A DNA stretch of 64,000 bases from Albula goreensis. Its lineage: Eukaryota > Chordata > Actinopteri > Albuliformes > Albulidae. The notes beneath the pieces are model-generated. The model did not search any database. It saw only the letters and a program-made list of their open reading frames with translations, and had not been told where the DNA came from. Made by a program: the position numbers and the translations under genes. The stretch covers positions 30,091,406 to 30,155,405 of the forward strand of contig CM040745.1 in assembly GCA_022829145.1 (NCBI GenBank). Reading direction: 5' to 3'. Shown in pieces: positions 47,223-60,213 of this stretch; position 1 is the first letter of the stretch; every line of letters starts with the position of its first letter.

Positions 47223-50200
47223 GTAAAATGGAAGGAGGAGACATCTGCTCCCTGTCTCGCTACCTCTGTCTCAGGCTGCTGTTGTGAGAATACTAGTTGT
47301 GTGGTCCTGTCACTAACACAACCTGAGGATGTACATGAGCTCGGGTCAGGGTTTGCAGGTGTAGGGCTGTCGCTCAGCTCATACCGACACCTGGAATAAA
47401 TGGCACAAGTATCTCACAGTACCAGAGCTGGCAGAGGACATAAGGCTCTGTGTGCTCCCATATGGGATGAAACATATAAGACAGATGAAGTGAGAGAGAG
47501 AGACTGTCACATTAATCTGTGTTTAGTTCATTTGTGGTGTGCATCTAAAATAAACCCCTGGGTAGGGAGCCAGTGGTAATTCTCCAGGGTAATATGAGGG
47601 TGATGCACAGCTCTGTAAGGAGAAGAATTTAACAGGTTTGCACTGACACTGACAGCTTATGTTCAGCATGCTTTTCAAATCTTTAATTTCTTCAGATAAA
47701 AAATGACCTTCCATTCCACTGCATGAGTCACAATAGATATTTTTCTCCACCTTCAAGCCAGGATCGGTCTGATTTGTGCTGGTGTATAAAGTTACCTAAA
47801 CATGTATACCAGCTGCATCATCGCTCATACAGCACAATTCAGAAATGTCTTACTACTGTTTACTGTAATTATCTGTTTAACAGCCATCCGTAAGTGCGAT
47901 CCCCTGCCGCCTTACACACTCCAAACGAAGCCAAAGCTAAGCTAGTTTCTCAAGTGTATACAGAAGCAGCATTCCATCTGTGATTTAAAGGCAACACTTT
48001 GGGTCTACACTCCGGTGGTTTAACTAGCTACTACTCCGCACTGCTGCCTTGTCATCTTGAGTGCTTGGTCCCACAGAAAAGCATGACCACTTTAAATGTA
48101 GGGTTGTATGTGATATATAGGATGTGTGTGCTTTTTGTGAAGAGGCTAATTTCAGGCCTACTGCTATAAATGGGAATATAATACCAAATGGTTGAAGAAA
48201 AGGAGAGAAAAAAATTAAGAACATTGTATCTCTTGACAAAAACAATTATTATGCAAGGCAAAGAGGACATGAGTGAGTTCAGATCTGATAATTTATTTTT
48301 CATTGGTTTGTTCTTTGAAGTGCTAAATGAAGACTGAAATAAAGTGTACATGTCTCTTGTCTTTCTAAGAATCCGTTTTTGTTTGAAGGCACTTCATTAC
48401 GATTGTGTCATCTTAAATATTTCATCTTAGGATACCACAGAAAACACAACCAAACAAAGTTATAGAGCAAAGTTGTGGAAGTGAGTGGATCAGAAAGTCA
48501 TACATGTATGTTGAATCACTTGCTGTTGTGAGCAGCTCCTCTCCCCTTTTAGCTCGGTGTAATGAGTGCTGGCCTGCAGTGTAGCACTCCAAGTTTGCTC
48601 TGAGTTACTGTTATTCCCAGTATTCTTTGCTCCAAGACACCAAAGACTGTCAAGAGGAACCACATTCCAACCCTTGAAGTGGCACTAGTTTACTATAATT
48701 CTGTCCCTCAGAATCTACATTGAATAATGAGAGTAGCTGAAAGAAATGAGTGGTGCAGTATACAAAAAAAGTTTCTTGCAGAGAACAGACCCAGAACACA
48801 GTCTTTATTCCTGATGAAGAGCTTTACTTGCATCTTGAGACTTCCACTCAACTGCTCACTGTCACCATGAAGACCATGAATATGCATGTACTGGCTGTTC
48901 CAATGGTTCTAAACATACCAACAGGGATTAGAATAAGACCCAAACAATTAGTGATTTCAACGGTAAAGAATATTCATAAGAACCTGTGCTCATGGGGATT
49001 GTTAAGGTTCAGTAATGCAGCAGAGAATAGGAAGTCTGATATCTGCCTAATACAAACAGCTCTTGTCCCGCATTATGGACAAAGAAAACAGCAAACAGAC
49101 AGGTCTGAGGTAGGACTGGGACTCCTCCTTTTATTCCAATAAGGCTGTGTGAAATAATTAACTACCGTGGTTTATTTGTAGTTAAAATAATAGAAAAAAT
49201 ATGGAGAAACTAAACATCATATGAATATTTATCAACTAATAAGGTGTTTGGCCACCCTTTTTCTTCACAATGGTTATGATATCCCCTGGACTATTGTTTT
49301 AAAAACTCAGGTTTTTAAAATGTTCTTTATGAATACTGAAGTAAAGCCTTTAGTTGAATCGGAAATCTCTCTACATTCTACTTTTAAGAATTTTGCATGA
49401 TTGCTTACTAATATTTAGCTGGGAACATTAATTGAAGGGCTTCCTTGCTTTATCCGCACATATGCCCATCTGCATGTAGGAAAAAGACAAGCAAACATAA
49501 TTCTTCATCATATTACTCTCTTCTGCTGCCCTGAAGTCCAGTATTTGTGCCAGTTACACCAGGTTGAGTTGTTTTGCATTTTCATTAGTGGCAAGCAGTT
49601 TCTACATGGCAACCCTTCCATAAATATTAGCTTGTGAAGCTTGTTGTATACAGGTTTCTGTTTAGACTGGGTCACAGAGGTATACATTCCGTTCTAAATT
49701 TTGACTGTTTTGTGATTTGTATAAAATTCCCTGTTAAGCGTCCGTTGATCCCAAATCAGTGAGCTGCTTCTTGACACCTCTGTTCCCCTTGATACATTGT
49801 GGATTGTGTTGTTTTGGTATAAACAGTCACGTTATGAATTCTAATAAAGAGTTATACACTTTTGAATTTCAAAATTTTTTGTTTTTAAATGTTACAGCTG
49901 CCTGTAAATCATTCTGTTTGAATGGTCTTTGACCCATTGTCCTTATATCTACAACACTCAAAATCCTAGAACTGAACTCACAAGGTCAAGAAAACAACTC
50001 TCTCTATCCCTCATAGTTTATATATGAGGTGGGTCATGGCACTCAAAATGCTCTGCATTTTTTAAATAACATCCATATATATGCTGACCCACCAAAAGCA
50101 AATGCGATGCGGTCTTCATTGACTTTTAATGCCACGATCGATAATGCACAGGGTTTCCATGGTATTCAGATCCAGAGCATTAAAGTTAATTCATTCTGGA

Positions 50201-52853
50201 CATTTAGATTCCACAGCCACAGATCCAGGAGACACATGATCTTCTCAGTCCTCTTCACCACATTCATAAACAACCCCATGAACAATTCATCAAATTTCCC
50301 TACAACATGGTTCACCAATTGCACTGAGGTGGTAGGCTTAATAATAGATCACGAGGATGACTCTAAACTGGCCCGGAGCGCTAACACACAGGCTATCTAT
50401 AATTAAGATGGCGGTGCGAGTTGCAGCAGTTCAGTGTCTACCAGGTTATGTGCCCATTCTGCAAAACTCTTAATACAGAGTGTTGTAACTTTTGTCTCTG
50501 GAAATGGTATGATGTGTAGTTTGACATACAATTACTTTAATAAATATGTTGAATATGACATACCACTGTGGCCATATAAGTAGACGTACTCAAAAAACAC
50601 ATATCCTGTTTGATTAAAAGATACACCAATGTCTGATAAGTAAAGTGTTTTGACTTTAGAATGCCCCTCTTCAGAGAGACTGCAGTGCCAACATCCTTTG
50701 TGCCAAAATGCTTTTCTGTTTTGAACATGAGTATTAGCTGCTGCAAAACAAAATTGTGTTTTTAAACCAAGCCCATAAATGGATTTAAGGATTATCTCCC
50801 TGTTCATAAATGTGTTATATCTGTTCCTGTTATGTTCCCTGCTTTGTGTTGTTTGCATACGTGCCTCTTTTAATATTGCATCGCAAGGTGTCTTGAATTG
50901 ATACAAAATTGTCCCTACAGGTAATAACACTTATTATCATACCACAGTGAAAGCTATGAATCAAAGACCATATTTTCAGAGTGGTTAACTAGAGTGTGGC
51001 ACTGCTCCCCTAACAGGCTGTAGTGAGATGTTGCTGCCATTACAAGCCTTGGCTGATGCGCTTAACTTTTCAAATGGGGACCATCTTTGGGCATCCAAGA
51101 AAACTGACTAAATCCCAAGATGTATGCTCTACATCAACTACATCACCACTTCAGCAGAAAAGATTTTCTGTGGACAAAGTTATTGAAACAATCAGAGAGT
51201 CTTCTGTGGATCAGTATCTCCGGTAGTTGTCAAGGACACGATGCCTTTTTATAACAACAAGCAGAGTCTTCCGACCGGAAAAAAGAGGGTAGGAAATCAG
51301 AGGTGAGGTTATCATCAGCCTTCTGAACTCAACCTTCAGCAAAGCAAGGTTTCTTTCTCTGCCATGAATTCAGTGCCTTTCTCTGGGGGGTAAACATCCT
51401 GTAAGGTTTGCTTATCCCAGACGGTGGCAGGTGCATGTTTACCAGCTATCTTCACACACTTTAACCAAGACAGAGGGCCATTTCTTAATTAAACAATCCT
51501 TCCTCTTTTTTTAACTGCTAAGAATAAGAAATCTTTGAAATAAAATTGTAAATGATTGCATGTTGAATCATATAGTCCAGCTACATTCAGATCTGACATG
51601 CTGCACCTGTTTATTCCATGCTTGGCACTCTGTTTGCGTATTGGAATAGCTTGGGCACAACTGTATCTGCAGTACATCACTGACTGACACCCATGTGCAC
51701 ATAAAGCTACTTAGTAACGTCCCATTGCACTCACACCACTCGGTGCACCCATCTGCAAGAACAGCACTCCGCAACAGCCCACTGCACCCATACCATTCAC
51801 TAACAACCTTTTGCTTTTACTTTAAATAAACCACAGTATACATCACTCCCTTATCTTTCTCACGTATTCACATTAAATATCCACACCACTGAGCAAACAC
51901 AGGCATCCCTATTCTCTATAAATCTCCATTGTGCTAAAATCGGATAATATTCATGCACAGATGGATTTAATCTATTCCTGCCCCCAGTCAACAGATTTGT
52001 CTACCTCCAGGTAACTCAGGGTAAAATGTAAGCATGCAGAAAGAGGTCAGGTGTAAATGATGCCTCCTGTTGTTTTTTTTTTTTTTTTTGGATCAGAAAG
52101 TGGTCAAGAAACCTGCACTGCATGATCGACGGTTTACCCGCGGCATGGCCGTCCTGTCTGACAGGAGGGTGCAAATGGGACAGGGCCATGTCACTGGCGT
52201 AATACTGGTCCCCTGCTCGACAAGGGCGTCGGGTTATAATGGCAGTCTCACAGCTACAGATGCCATCAGTCGGAGGAGAGTGTTCTGTATTATTATTGTG
52301 TTTATTATGTAGCAGGTGTGAGCTGGTGTGCAGCACTGTCCTGGGGCTGTCTGGGTATCAAAGAGGGATGCCTGAGGGAACGAGGCCCAGATATGTGATT
52401 TTAACTAGAAGGAATTGGGAAACAATAAAATGGTCTTTGTGGCTGGTCTAGAGGGTGAGCTGTACTTTTCAAAAATATTTGATGTATATTTCGGAAACCA
52501 CGTTCAGAAATGTCTTTTGGGGGATATGAATTTCTTCAGATCAGTAAAATATGTAGAATTTATTACCCTGTCTTTTATTCAGAAGTACAAATACATATGC
52601 TATGGAATTCAGTTCAGGTCATCACTTCATTAAAGGGCCTGTCCATTACTAACAGCCTGTACACAAGAAAGTATAATGTGCATAATATTCAGTGCTGTAA
52701 TCAAACCCACAATATATTTGTGTTTTTAAACTGACCTATATCCAAAATAATTGATAAATAAATAAAAAATATAAATAAAGATCATGTCAACATTTCATAG
52801 GTTGAATTATACACAATTCTCATAAATACTAAAAACACAATTCTCAGAAATAC

Positions 52854-52857
<4 letters not shown>

Positions 52858-52886
<29 letters not shown>
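52858..52886. repeat. Poly-A run
   Basis: An A run of about 29, preceded by a short tandem duplication of acacaattctcataaatact. It may be the tail of a retroposed copy whose body I cannot recognise. Confidence 0.7.
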
Positions 52887-52888
<2 letters not shown>

Positions 52889-55800
52889 ACAAAGACAAAG
52901 TGAGTCTTGTGCCATGTTGCATGATTTTAGAGTCCTTTAAATTTCATTTATATTTTCCTATTATGTTTTATGTATGTATCTGTGTTCTTTTATTTTTTTC
53001 TTTCTCTTAGATACCTACAAGAAAAGCCTTTGCCTCACTACAGCACAGGTTTATTATATATTTTTTAATCATAGGAACATGCAAACATTAAAAAAAGAAT
53101 ACACTATCAGCATTCAAGTATAAAAATGTTAAAATTCAGAAAAAGGGCGACTTTATCCTCAGTAACCTCTATGGGCTAAAAATGAAGCAAAACCTTATCT
53201 CTCCTCCATTCCTCTATTCATTGTGAATCATGTGCTCACCAAGGACATAACAAAGCCACAAAGTGATTCTCATTTCATGAAAGAACTGAAATCAATTAAG
53301 ACATTGAATCATACCTTTTCAGCACAGAGGACGAAAGACACCTTTCAAAGACCGTGATAATCACTGCAAATGAAAGATTCAGGCATACGCTGAATGAAAA
53401 CGATATGTTATGGCAGTGAGAAGATGTCCACAAATATTGATTTGTTATACATTTACCTTCTCTGAAGGATTGCTTTAAGAACTCAAGTGCTTTATGGATG
53501 CTCTTGCAATTATCCTGGAAACATTGAAGTTGAGGACATTAATATTCTGTTATATTGTACACGTTTGACATTGATCCAGTATTGTCTTTCCTGCACTTCC
53601 TCATCCCTAAATGCAATACATAGTTTTTTTTCTGTTTTTCTGTTGAATAGAAGCACATTGAGGAGCATTGTAGCTTAAGTAAGCTGAACATTTCATGAAG
53701 CCGCATGGAACCAACCCAAAGACAAATCAGCAAACAAATGGATAAAAATATTCTGCAGAGCCAGATCCACTCGCTTGTCCTCAGTGAGTTCAAACTAACT
53801 GGTTCACTGCTCCCAAAGATCTCTCTGTTGTCCGAGGAAGCCTCCAAGACATTAGACGATTGTCTGTGCAGTTTTTGGTCCATCCATCACCCACTGCTCT
53901 TCTGTGCCATGTGCTGGCAGCCCTGGCTGTCACATCGCAGGTCTGCTGAGCCAAGGGACAAGGGATATTGAACCAGTGGTCTCCGTCTGTCTAAGGAAGA
54001 GAGACTGCTCTCAATAACCCACATGGCATGCTTGCGGGCATTTTTGTCTTCCACACATCAATGACGAAGGCCTAGGGGGTCGAATCAGGCCTTCAGAAAT
54101 GTTTGTGTCATCTGCGAGTGAGATGTCACCCTAGTTCACCCATATTAAACTCACAACTTTCTTAAAATATTTGCTTGAGTGTTCACAAGACTGCTGCAGT
54201 TATGGTAGAGACATTCTGTAGCATGAGTGTTTGTTGACTTTGACTTGGACATGCTTCCTTCTATATCCTCGGTTGCCATTGAATAGAAGCTACATTGTAT
54301 TTCACACATCTTTTGCAGAAGACAGATTGAACCAAGAACTTGATTATTATTGTTTACAGTCCAAATAAGTCACTCTAAGCAAATTAATGTTTAGTGGGGT
54401 AGTCAGGAATAACCATGAGAAATAATATGCATGTTCTGCTACAAGCGCATCACCAGCCTGTGTGATAAGAGAGTAGTATATGATTGTACATGTGTCTTCT
54501 ATAGCTCTGAAAATACATATTTAAACACTTAGCTGAGTATATTTCTTGCAGAACAGAATATATGTTATTGATTCCCAGAGGGGAAGTTCATCATATTCCA
54601 TATTCGTTATGTGAATCATCCCTGAGTCATCGCTAAATAAAATATACCCTCTAAATAAATCTATCAGTCCATGTGCCATGTGTTTTTTATTTCGCTGTCT
54701 CTCTCCCTGATTTGTACTGTTTGTACCATACAGCACAGACACTGTCTACAGGGAATGTACTTCTTCCTTTCATCTCCTATTTGAGACCTGTCTATCATAC
54801 ATGCTCACGCATCATTATAATCCAGCCCAAGAGGTGGGCATCCCAGCTTCAGAAAGTAGAAGCACTACTGTGTATTTGTTCCACCCATGTACTTAACCAG
54901 CTGACTCTACTCTGCAGAAAATCTTCAGACAGACACGGGTACTAATTAGTAAAATGCATGGAACAAGTACATTGTAGTGCTTCCCACTTTCTGAAATGAG
55001 GGTATCCACCTCTTTCCAACCCATATCAGAATCTCTGCAGCTGAAGCATGTCCACTCTCTCGTAAGCCTACACCCCTTGTTCCACTGACTGTTTTCCACA
55101 CCACAAGTCATAAAGCACTCCACAGGAGACTATGCACCAACCAGAAAAGAGGCACTTCTCTGGTTGCTGCCAACTGGTAACCCACAGGCACCTTGTAAAT
55201 ACTGGAGATGAGAGGAGTTTATATCGTGGTTAACCAAGGAATCGTGACCAGCTTAAGCCTACTTTTCCAAGCGAGCTGAACCCAAGTGTACCCTGCCACT
55301 TCAGGCCCCCAGACATAATTAGCTAATGATGCAGGCCACACTGAAACTGGTATTGTCTCGGTCATAAGGCTCAGCATATTTACAGGATGAGCAGTACATG
55401 AGGCTGACATTTAATTTGTTAATGTTCAAGCAGCACATGCTGGGTCAGTTGTTATTTGCTTCTGAGGAGTCACTGACATTGAAAACCCAGCAGTGTTCCT
55501 GTAAGGTCACTGTAGGCAGCACCACAAGTGGGTGTAGTTACAGGCACATGGCATTACTAACATGCAATTCTGAGGGCTTGAAACCTTTGTGCAATCATAC
55601 ATTTGTTCCCATGAGGAAACGACTCCACCTCAACTTTGAAAAAATGTAGATGTGTGATGTTTCGAGTGTAAACGACAGAAGCCAGCATATCCTCAAAGCT
55701 AATTATAATCCGGTGCTCAAAGCTGAAAGGGAGATGGTGTTTTTCATAGTGTAAAATGGAGGACTGTGAGATGTTTTCTGACAGATCCATATTTAAATGT

Positions 55801-58800
55801 AATGTATGCATGTGCAGTAGGCTATGTATGCAAAATAAGCAGCCAGCTGGAAGGTATCATTCTATGTTGTGTTATTTAGGACACAGCAGTTGATCTTGGA
55901 TTTTTGTCAGCAATCCCAAAATGTTGCTGTTGAGTTGGGGTCTGTTTATATTGAAGGCCGGTCTTACGTGGCCTGTGATGAGGTCCGTCTTGAACATTAG
56001 GACATGTAGCTGGTGAATTATTGATGAAGTATTGCTGTGTGACCATAATCCACCTCTGCTGTTCCATCCTTATCCTCCTGAAGTATGTATTCCAAACAGC
56101 TCCGCAAGAATCACAGAGGTTTAGATAGAGAAGTATATGATGAGAGAGCCAGAGAGAAAAAAGCAAGAACATAGAGTCAGTGTGAAACATAGTCAGTTCT
56201 GGTGTGAAATACCAGCTGTGTTTGTGAAACAGACTCACAGTGGAAGTTAACCAGTTACCTGCCAAAGTGCTGTCTTCAGGGGTGTTTTACAAGTGTGTCT
56301 AATGTATGTTACATGCATTATGTCCTGGCAAAGTAGCACTAGAGTTATGATAAGGTTTGTTGTAGAAAATTCATTGAAACATACAGTATATTAAATGGTT
56401 ATCCATATTCAGTATACCCATCAGTTCAGTCCACCAGTCAGACTAACAAAAAAGGTTAACAGCTCAAACCCAAGCCATGTGATAACAACAACTTTAGAAA
56501 TAACTCTGTTTACCTGTAAATATTACTGAGAAGAACAGGGGTACAATTTATGTCAGTGTACCCTCCAAAGAGTGCTCCTGTACACTGGACAGTGCTGCCT
56601 GCTCCATAGAATAGGTCTAACATCCCATTTTTGTTGTTTAGATCCGGGATCAAGCTTTCATGTCTTCATCATCAGTTATCTGTTGCTACTGCCAAAATGA
56701 GCTGTTGCTAATGGCAATTTCAGCTCAGTTTTTGGATTCAATAGATTTTTCAAGGAAAAAAATTGTTTTGGCAAACAAATTAGCTAGCTATATGTATTAA
56801 ACACTTATCAAGCCTTTAATGGAAATTTTAAGTGAAGAGGAGATTTTGAAGGTTATAAATCGCCTACACGAAGTGATAATACATGAGGTTTCTAGCAGTA
56901 GGTGTGAATGTTTAAAATACCAAACGGTATAAGCCTTTTCAAAACCACTGTTTAGCACTTTGACTTTACGCAGTATCACATTTGCTTAAGGTTGAAAGTT
57001 GCTATAATTAGAAAGTTTTCTTCTCTTTAAAGCAGTATTTAGGAGTCAAAATTGTCTCTGTGTAAAACTGACCTTTAACGATGAACCAAGTCACAGCATC
57101 TTGTTTTTATCTGAATATAACACTCCTGTTTTAATGGTGTACCTATAAATTTGAGAGAAACAGACCAGTAATGTCAATTTCCTAAGTCTTTTTTCATAGT
57201 AGATATCTCTTGGACAACTCTAGGATAGAAATGAGGTCCAACTGAGAAAAAGAATTTAAACCTGAAGATGAAAAAAATAGTCAGATATTGTGTGCTATTG
57301 TTTGCGGCCTACTCACTGAACAAATTATTACTGCCTAAAATGACTCAGACACTTTGCAGTGACACAGTTCCTACATCATTGACAAAGCTGGTAATGTCTC
57401 ACTTCAAAAGTTTTTCCCAAGTTTTGCTGATGCGGTCTCAGCCTTTTCTCAAGCATGACATGTAACACGAGGAAGTCAGGAAGTCCACCTCTGCACTCAT
57501 CCACTCCTAGCGGTGCTTATTGCTGTCACATACATTTTTCCCCTTTTAAAGACTCTCAAATCAGGCCCAGAATTCAGTGCAGTTATACAACAGTCACTTT
57601 CACAGAGATATGAGCTCAGTGTTTGAAAATCTCTTGTGTAAAGCATCTTTGGATGGGATGATGGAGGTGCTGCAAACTAAATTACATAACTCAGTGCCTC
57701 CCCCATTTCTGATCAACAGCCAACTTCTCAATGTTACATCTGACACCCTAACAGGGTAAAATACAGAGCGTTACGCAGCTGCCTCTCCACCCATCACCTT
57801 TGTGTGGGATACTATGTAGGATCTTTGCTGAAGTGGTTCAAGTTCCCACCCAGCTCCCACCCAAGACTTCAACCTGAAACATTGCTGTCATGCCTTGTCC
57901 CCAGCTCTCTCAAAACTATTCCACGCAAACTGAAGAGTAAACCACAGCATGACTCTGCAGAGAGAAGCAAGCTTGTCCTGCAGTCTTTCTGTCATGCCCA
58001 GCATTCTTTGTGTTATTCCATCAACCCCTGTTCCAGCTCATGTGTAAAGACTGTGGACATGAGAAGCCTCTGGCACTCAGAATCCATCATCTGTTTATGA
58101 AGAATCCATTGTAACATATGTACAATTACATCCATCAAAAGAAGAAAAACAGATACCTATCGGTCAGTACATATGTGGAGTTAGAGACAAGGTCATTTAT
58201 AGTTGTGATGTAGTATAGTAATTCTGAAGAGACACGATTCGATAGTTTTAGTTGCTGACTGTAGGTGTAAAGGAGTTGGGAGATTCAAGTAAACATGCGA
58301 AACCCCCTGTCACCCTTTGAGAAGCAAGGAAGAGTTTTAATTGTTCCCTTGGCTGGGGACGTTTACCTCAGGAAGCTCATTGTACCTCTTTTTGTGCTGA
58401 GTTGATGGTGAGGACAATGGTGATCCCAACAACAGACCAATACCATTTATGTAGGCAACCAGAGGACTGGCAAAAAAATTCACCCTGCCATTTGAGCTTA
58501 TAGCAAACTGATGAAGCCTAGTCCAGGGCCAGTTTCTTAAGCTCTACATTTACAAATGATGGTTGTCTGTCAGCAAATGTACTTGCTGCAGAACCAGCTC
58601 TGCTCTTGCTATAAAGCAACATTCAAAAACACATCCAGCACTTTGCCTTCCCTGCTGTCACCTTTACATATGTATCTTTGCAGAACTTAAAGACACAAAC
58701 TTTTGCTTATTTTTGCTAGTTTCGCTCGCTCATTTTCTTTGAGTTTGGAAGATTAGAGAGGAAAAAAAGAGAACTGATTTGCAATCTCCTGGAGATTTTG

Positions 58801-59076
58801 TTTTGTTCTCCCCATGTACACTGAGAGCACATTCAGAAAAGTATCTGTCTGTGAAGTCTTCCCTGGTGTGTGTTGTTCTGTGATAGAATGGTAATTAATC
58901 CCTCAATAATCACCAGTCTGGCTTGTTGGAGGCTGTTGTGTTGTGTTGTGTAAAAGCTGCTAGAGTTACCTTTCAAATAGCTATTTATTTACACTTATAC
59001 GACCATCAGCAGAATGATGACTTGAATTAAACCACAGAGGGCCTGCACCACTGAATCTGTCTGGATGTGTGTATAT

Positions 59077-59108
<32 letters not shown>
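59077..59108. repeat. CA microsatellite
   Basis: Uninterrupted (CA)n of about 32 bases. Confidence 0.9.
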
Positions 59109-59110
<2 letters not shown>

Positions 59111-59793
59111 TCGGAAGTCATGTACTGCAATCCTGTGCATATACTTTACCTCTCCAATTACAATGGCCCATAATATTTAAGGATATGGCACTAAAGGGAT
59201 CTTTATAAGGTAATTAAGTGATAGCAGGACATCCCTGCAGCCTCCATTTCACCAGTTACTTGGTTTGCCGAAAAACCGTTGTTGGAGTATTGCGGTGTAG
59301 TTGTAAGGCCTTCATGGCAGTGGATTTATGCCGAATACTATGTATTCCCAGATACATTTGGCTCCCTTTCATTTCAGTTCATTTTATACTGCGAAAGCAA
59401 GGCTGAAAGGACTGATATCACTAAAAGTTTGTAAAAGTTCAGGCCAAATGATGCCTGTGGATGGTATAAATATGATTCATATACTTTAGGGTCAGTTGAG
59501 AATTTTAAAGCTGGTATTATTTCAAGGGGTGGGACTGGTAGAAAGAGTGATATGAGCATGTTGCATCATTAAATCATTGTAGACCATCTCCCTCCTGTAA
59601 TATCAAATAAACTGAAAGCATTGAGCATGGTCGAGGAAATCTTAGCAGATAGCCCCAATAGTCAGACAGCAGCTACGCATCTTGCATTCACCATTCAGAC
59701 ATATTACACAGAAAAGAAAGAAGCTAGATACAGATCTTCAGTTATTATTCTGTTATAGAGATCAAGCATGTACATGACCAGGTGTGTCATGTA

Positions 59794-60213
59794 CTCTAAT
59801 TGCTGGATCAGGACAGGGATGCAATGGGTAAGAGAACGTCCCAATAGCTCCTCAGGTATGCCTGTAACCACACACTGAGCTAAATCATGTTAAAGGGAAA
59901 ATCTGGAGTATTTGGTACATGTTAGTTGTTCATTTTAAGCAGAGAAATATATTTTGATCAGCACATATAAGGCTTATGTATGAATAATCAATCAAATATT
60001 TTTATTCATACAGAAGCCTTATATGTGATAATCAAAATATATGTCTGTGAAAATGAAATAAGCAACTAATAAAATGAACAACTAACATGTACCAAATACT
60101 CCACACTTTCCCTTTAAAATCAATTAACTCAGTGTGTGGTTACAGGCATACCTGAGGAGCTGTTGGGACGTTCTCTTACCCATTGCATCCCTGTCCTGAT
60201 CCAGCAATTAGAG
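59794..60213. repeat. 420-bp near-perfect palindrome (foldback element)
   Basis: The left arm (59794-59987) and right arm (60002-60213) are inverted copies around a 14-bp centre. Outer ends match as ctctaattgctggatcagga and its complement. Differences are a few substitutions plus an insertion of about 18 bp in the right arm near 60030-60060. The direct repeat tcatgtactct occurs at 59788-59798, overlapping the first five bases of the left arm, and again at 60238-60248, about 24 bp beyond the right end. It may be an imperfect target duplication. No coding frame is present. Likely a foldback transposon or long-TIR MITE, but no family is recognised. Confidence 0.85.

Larger units (their letters stand above)
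45626..59793. other. Non-coding region
   Basis: No gene is confirmed in 14 kb. It holds an A run at about 45646-45661, an AT/AC tract near 46.46 kb, a splice-flanked candidate exon at 47.1 kb, a T run at 52073-52089, an A run at 52858-52886 and a CA tract at about 59077-59108. The longer open frames (48750-49142, 50029-50406) show no domains. Confidence 0.5.

Noticed and set aside
48750..49142. 130-codon open frame
   Set aside because: No recognisable domain; composition and context look non-coding.
50029..50406. 125-codon open frame
   Set aside because: No recognisable motif or homology that I can see, and no promoter or splice context.
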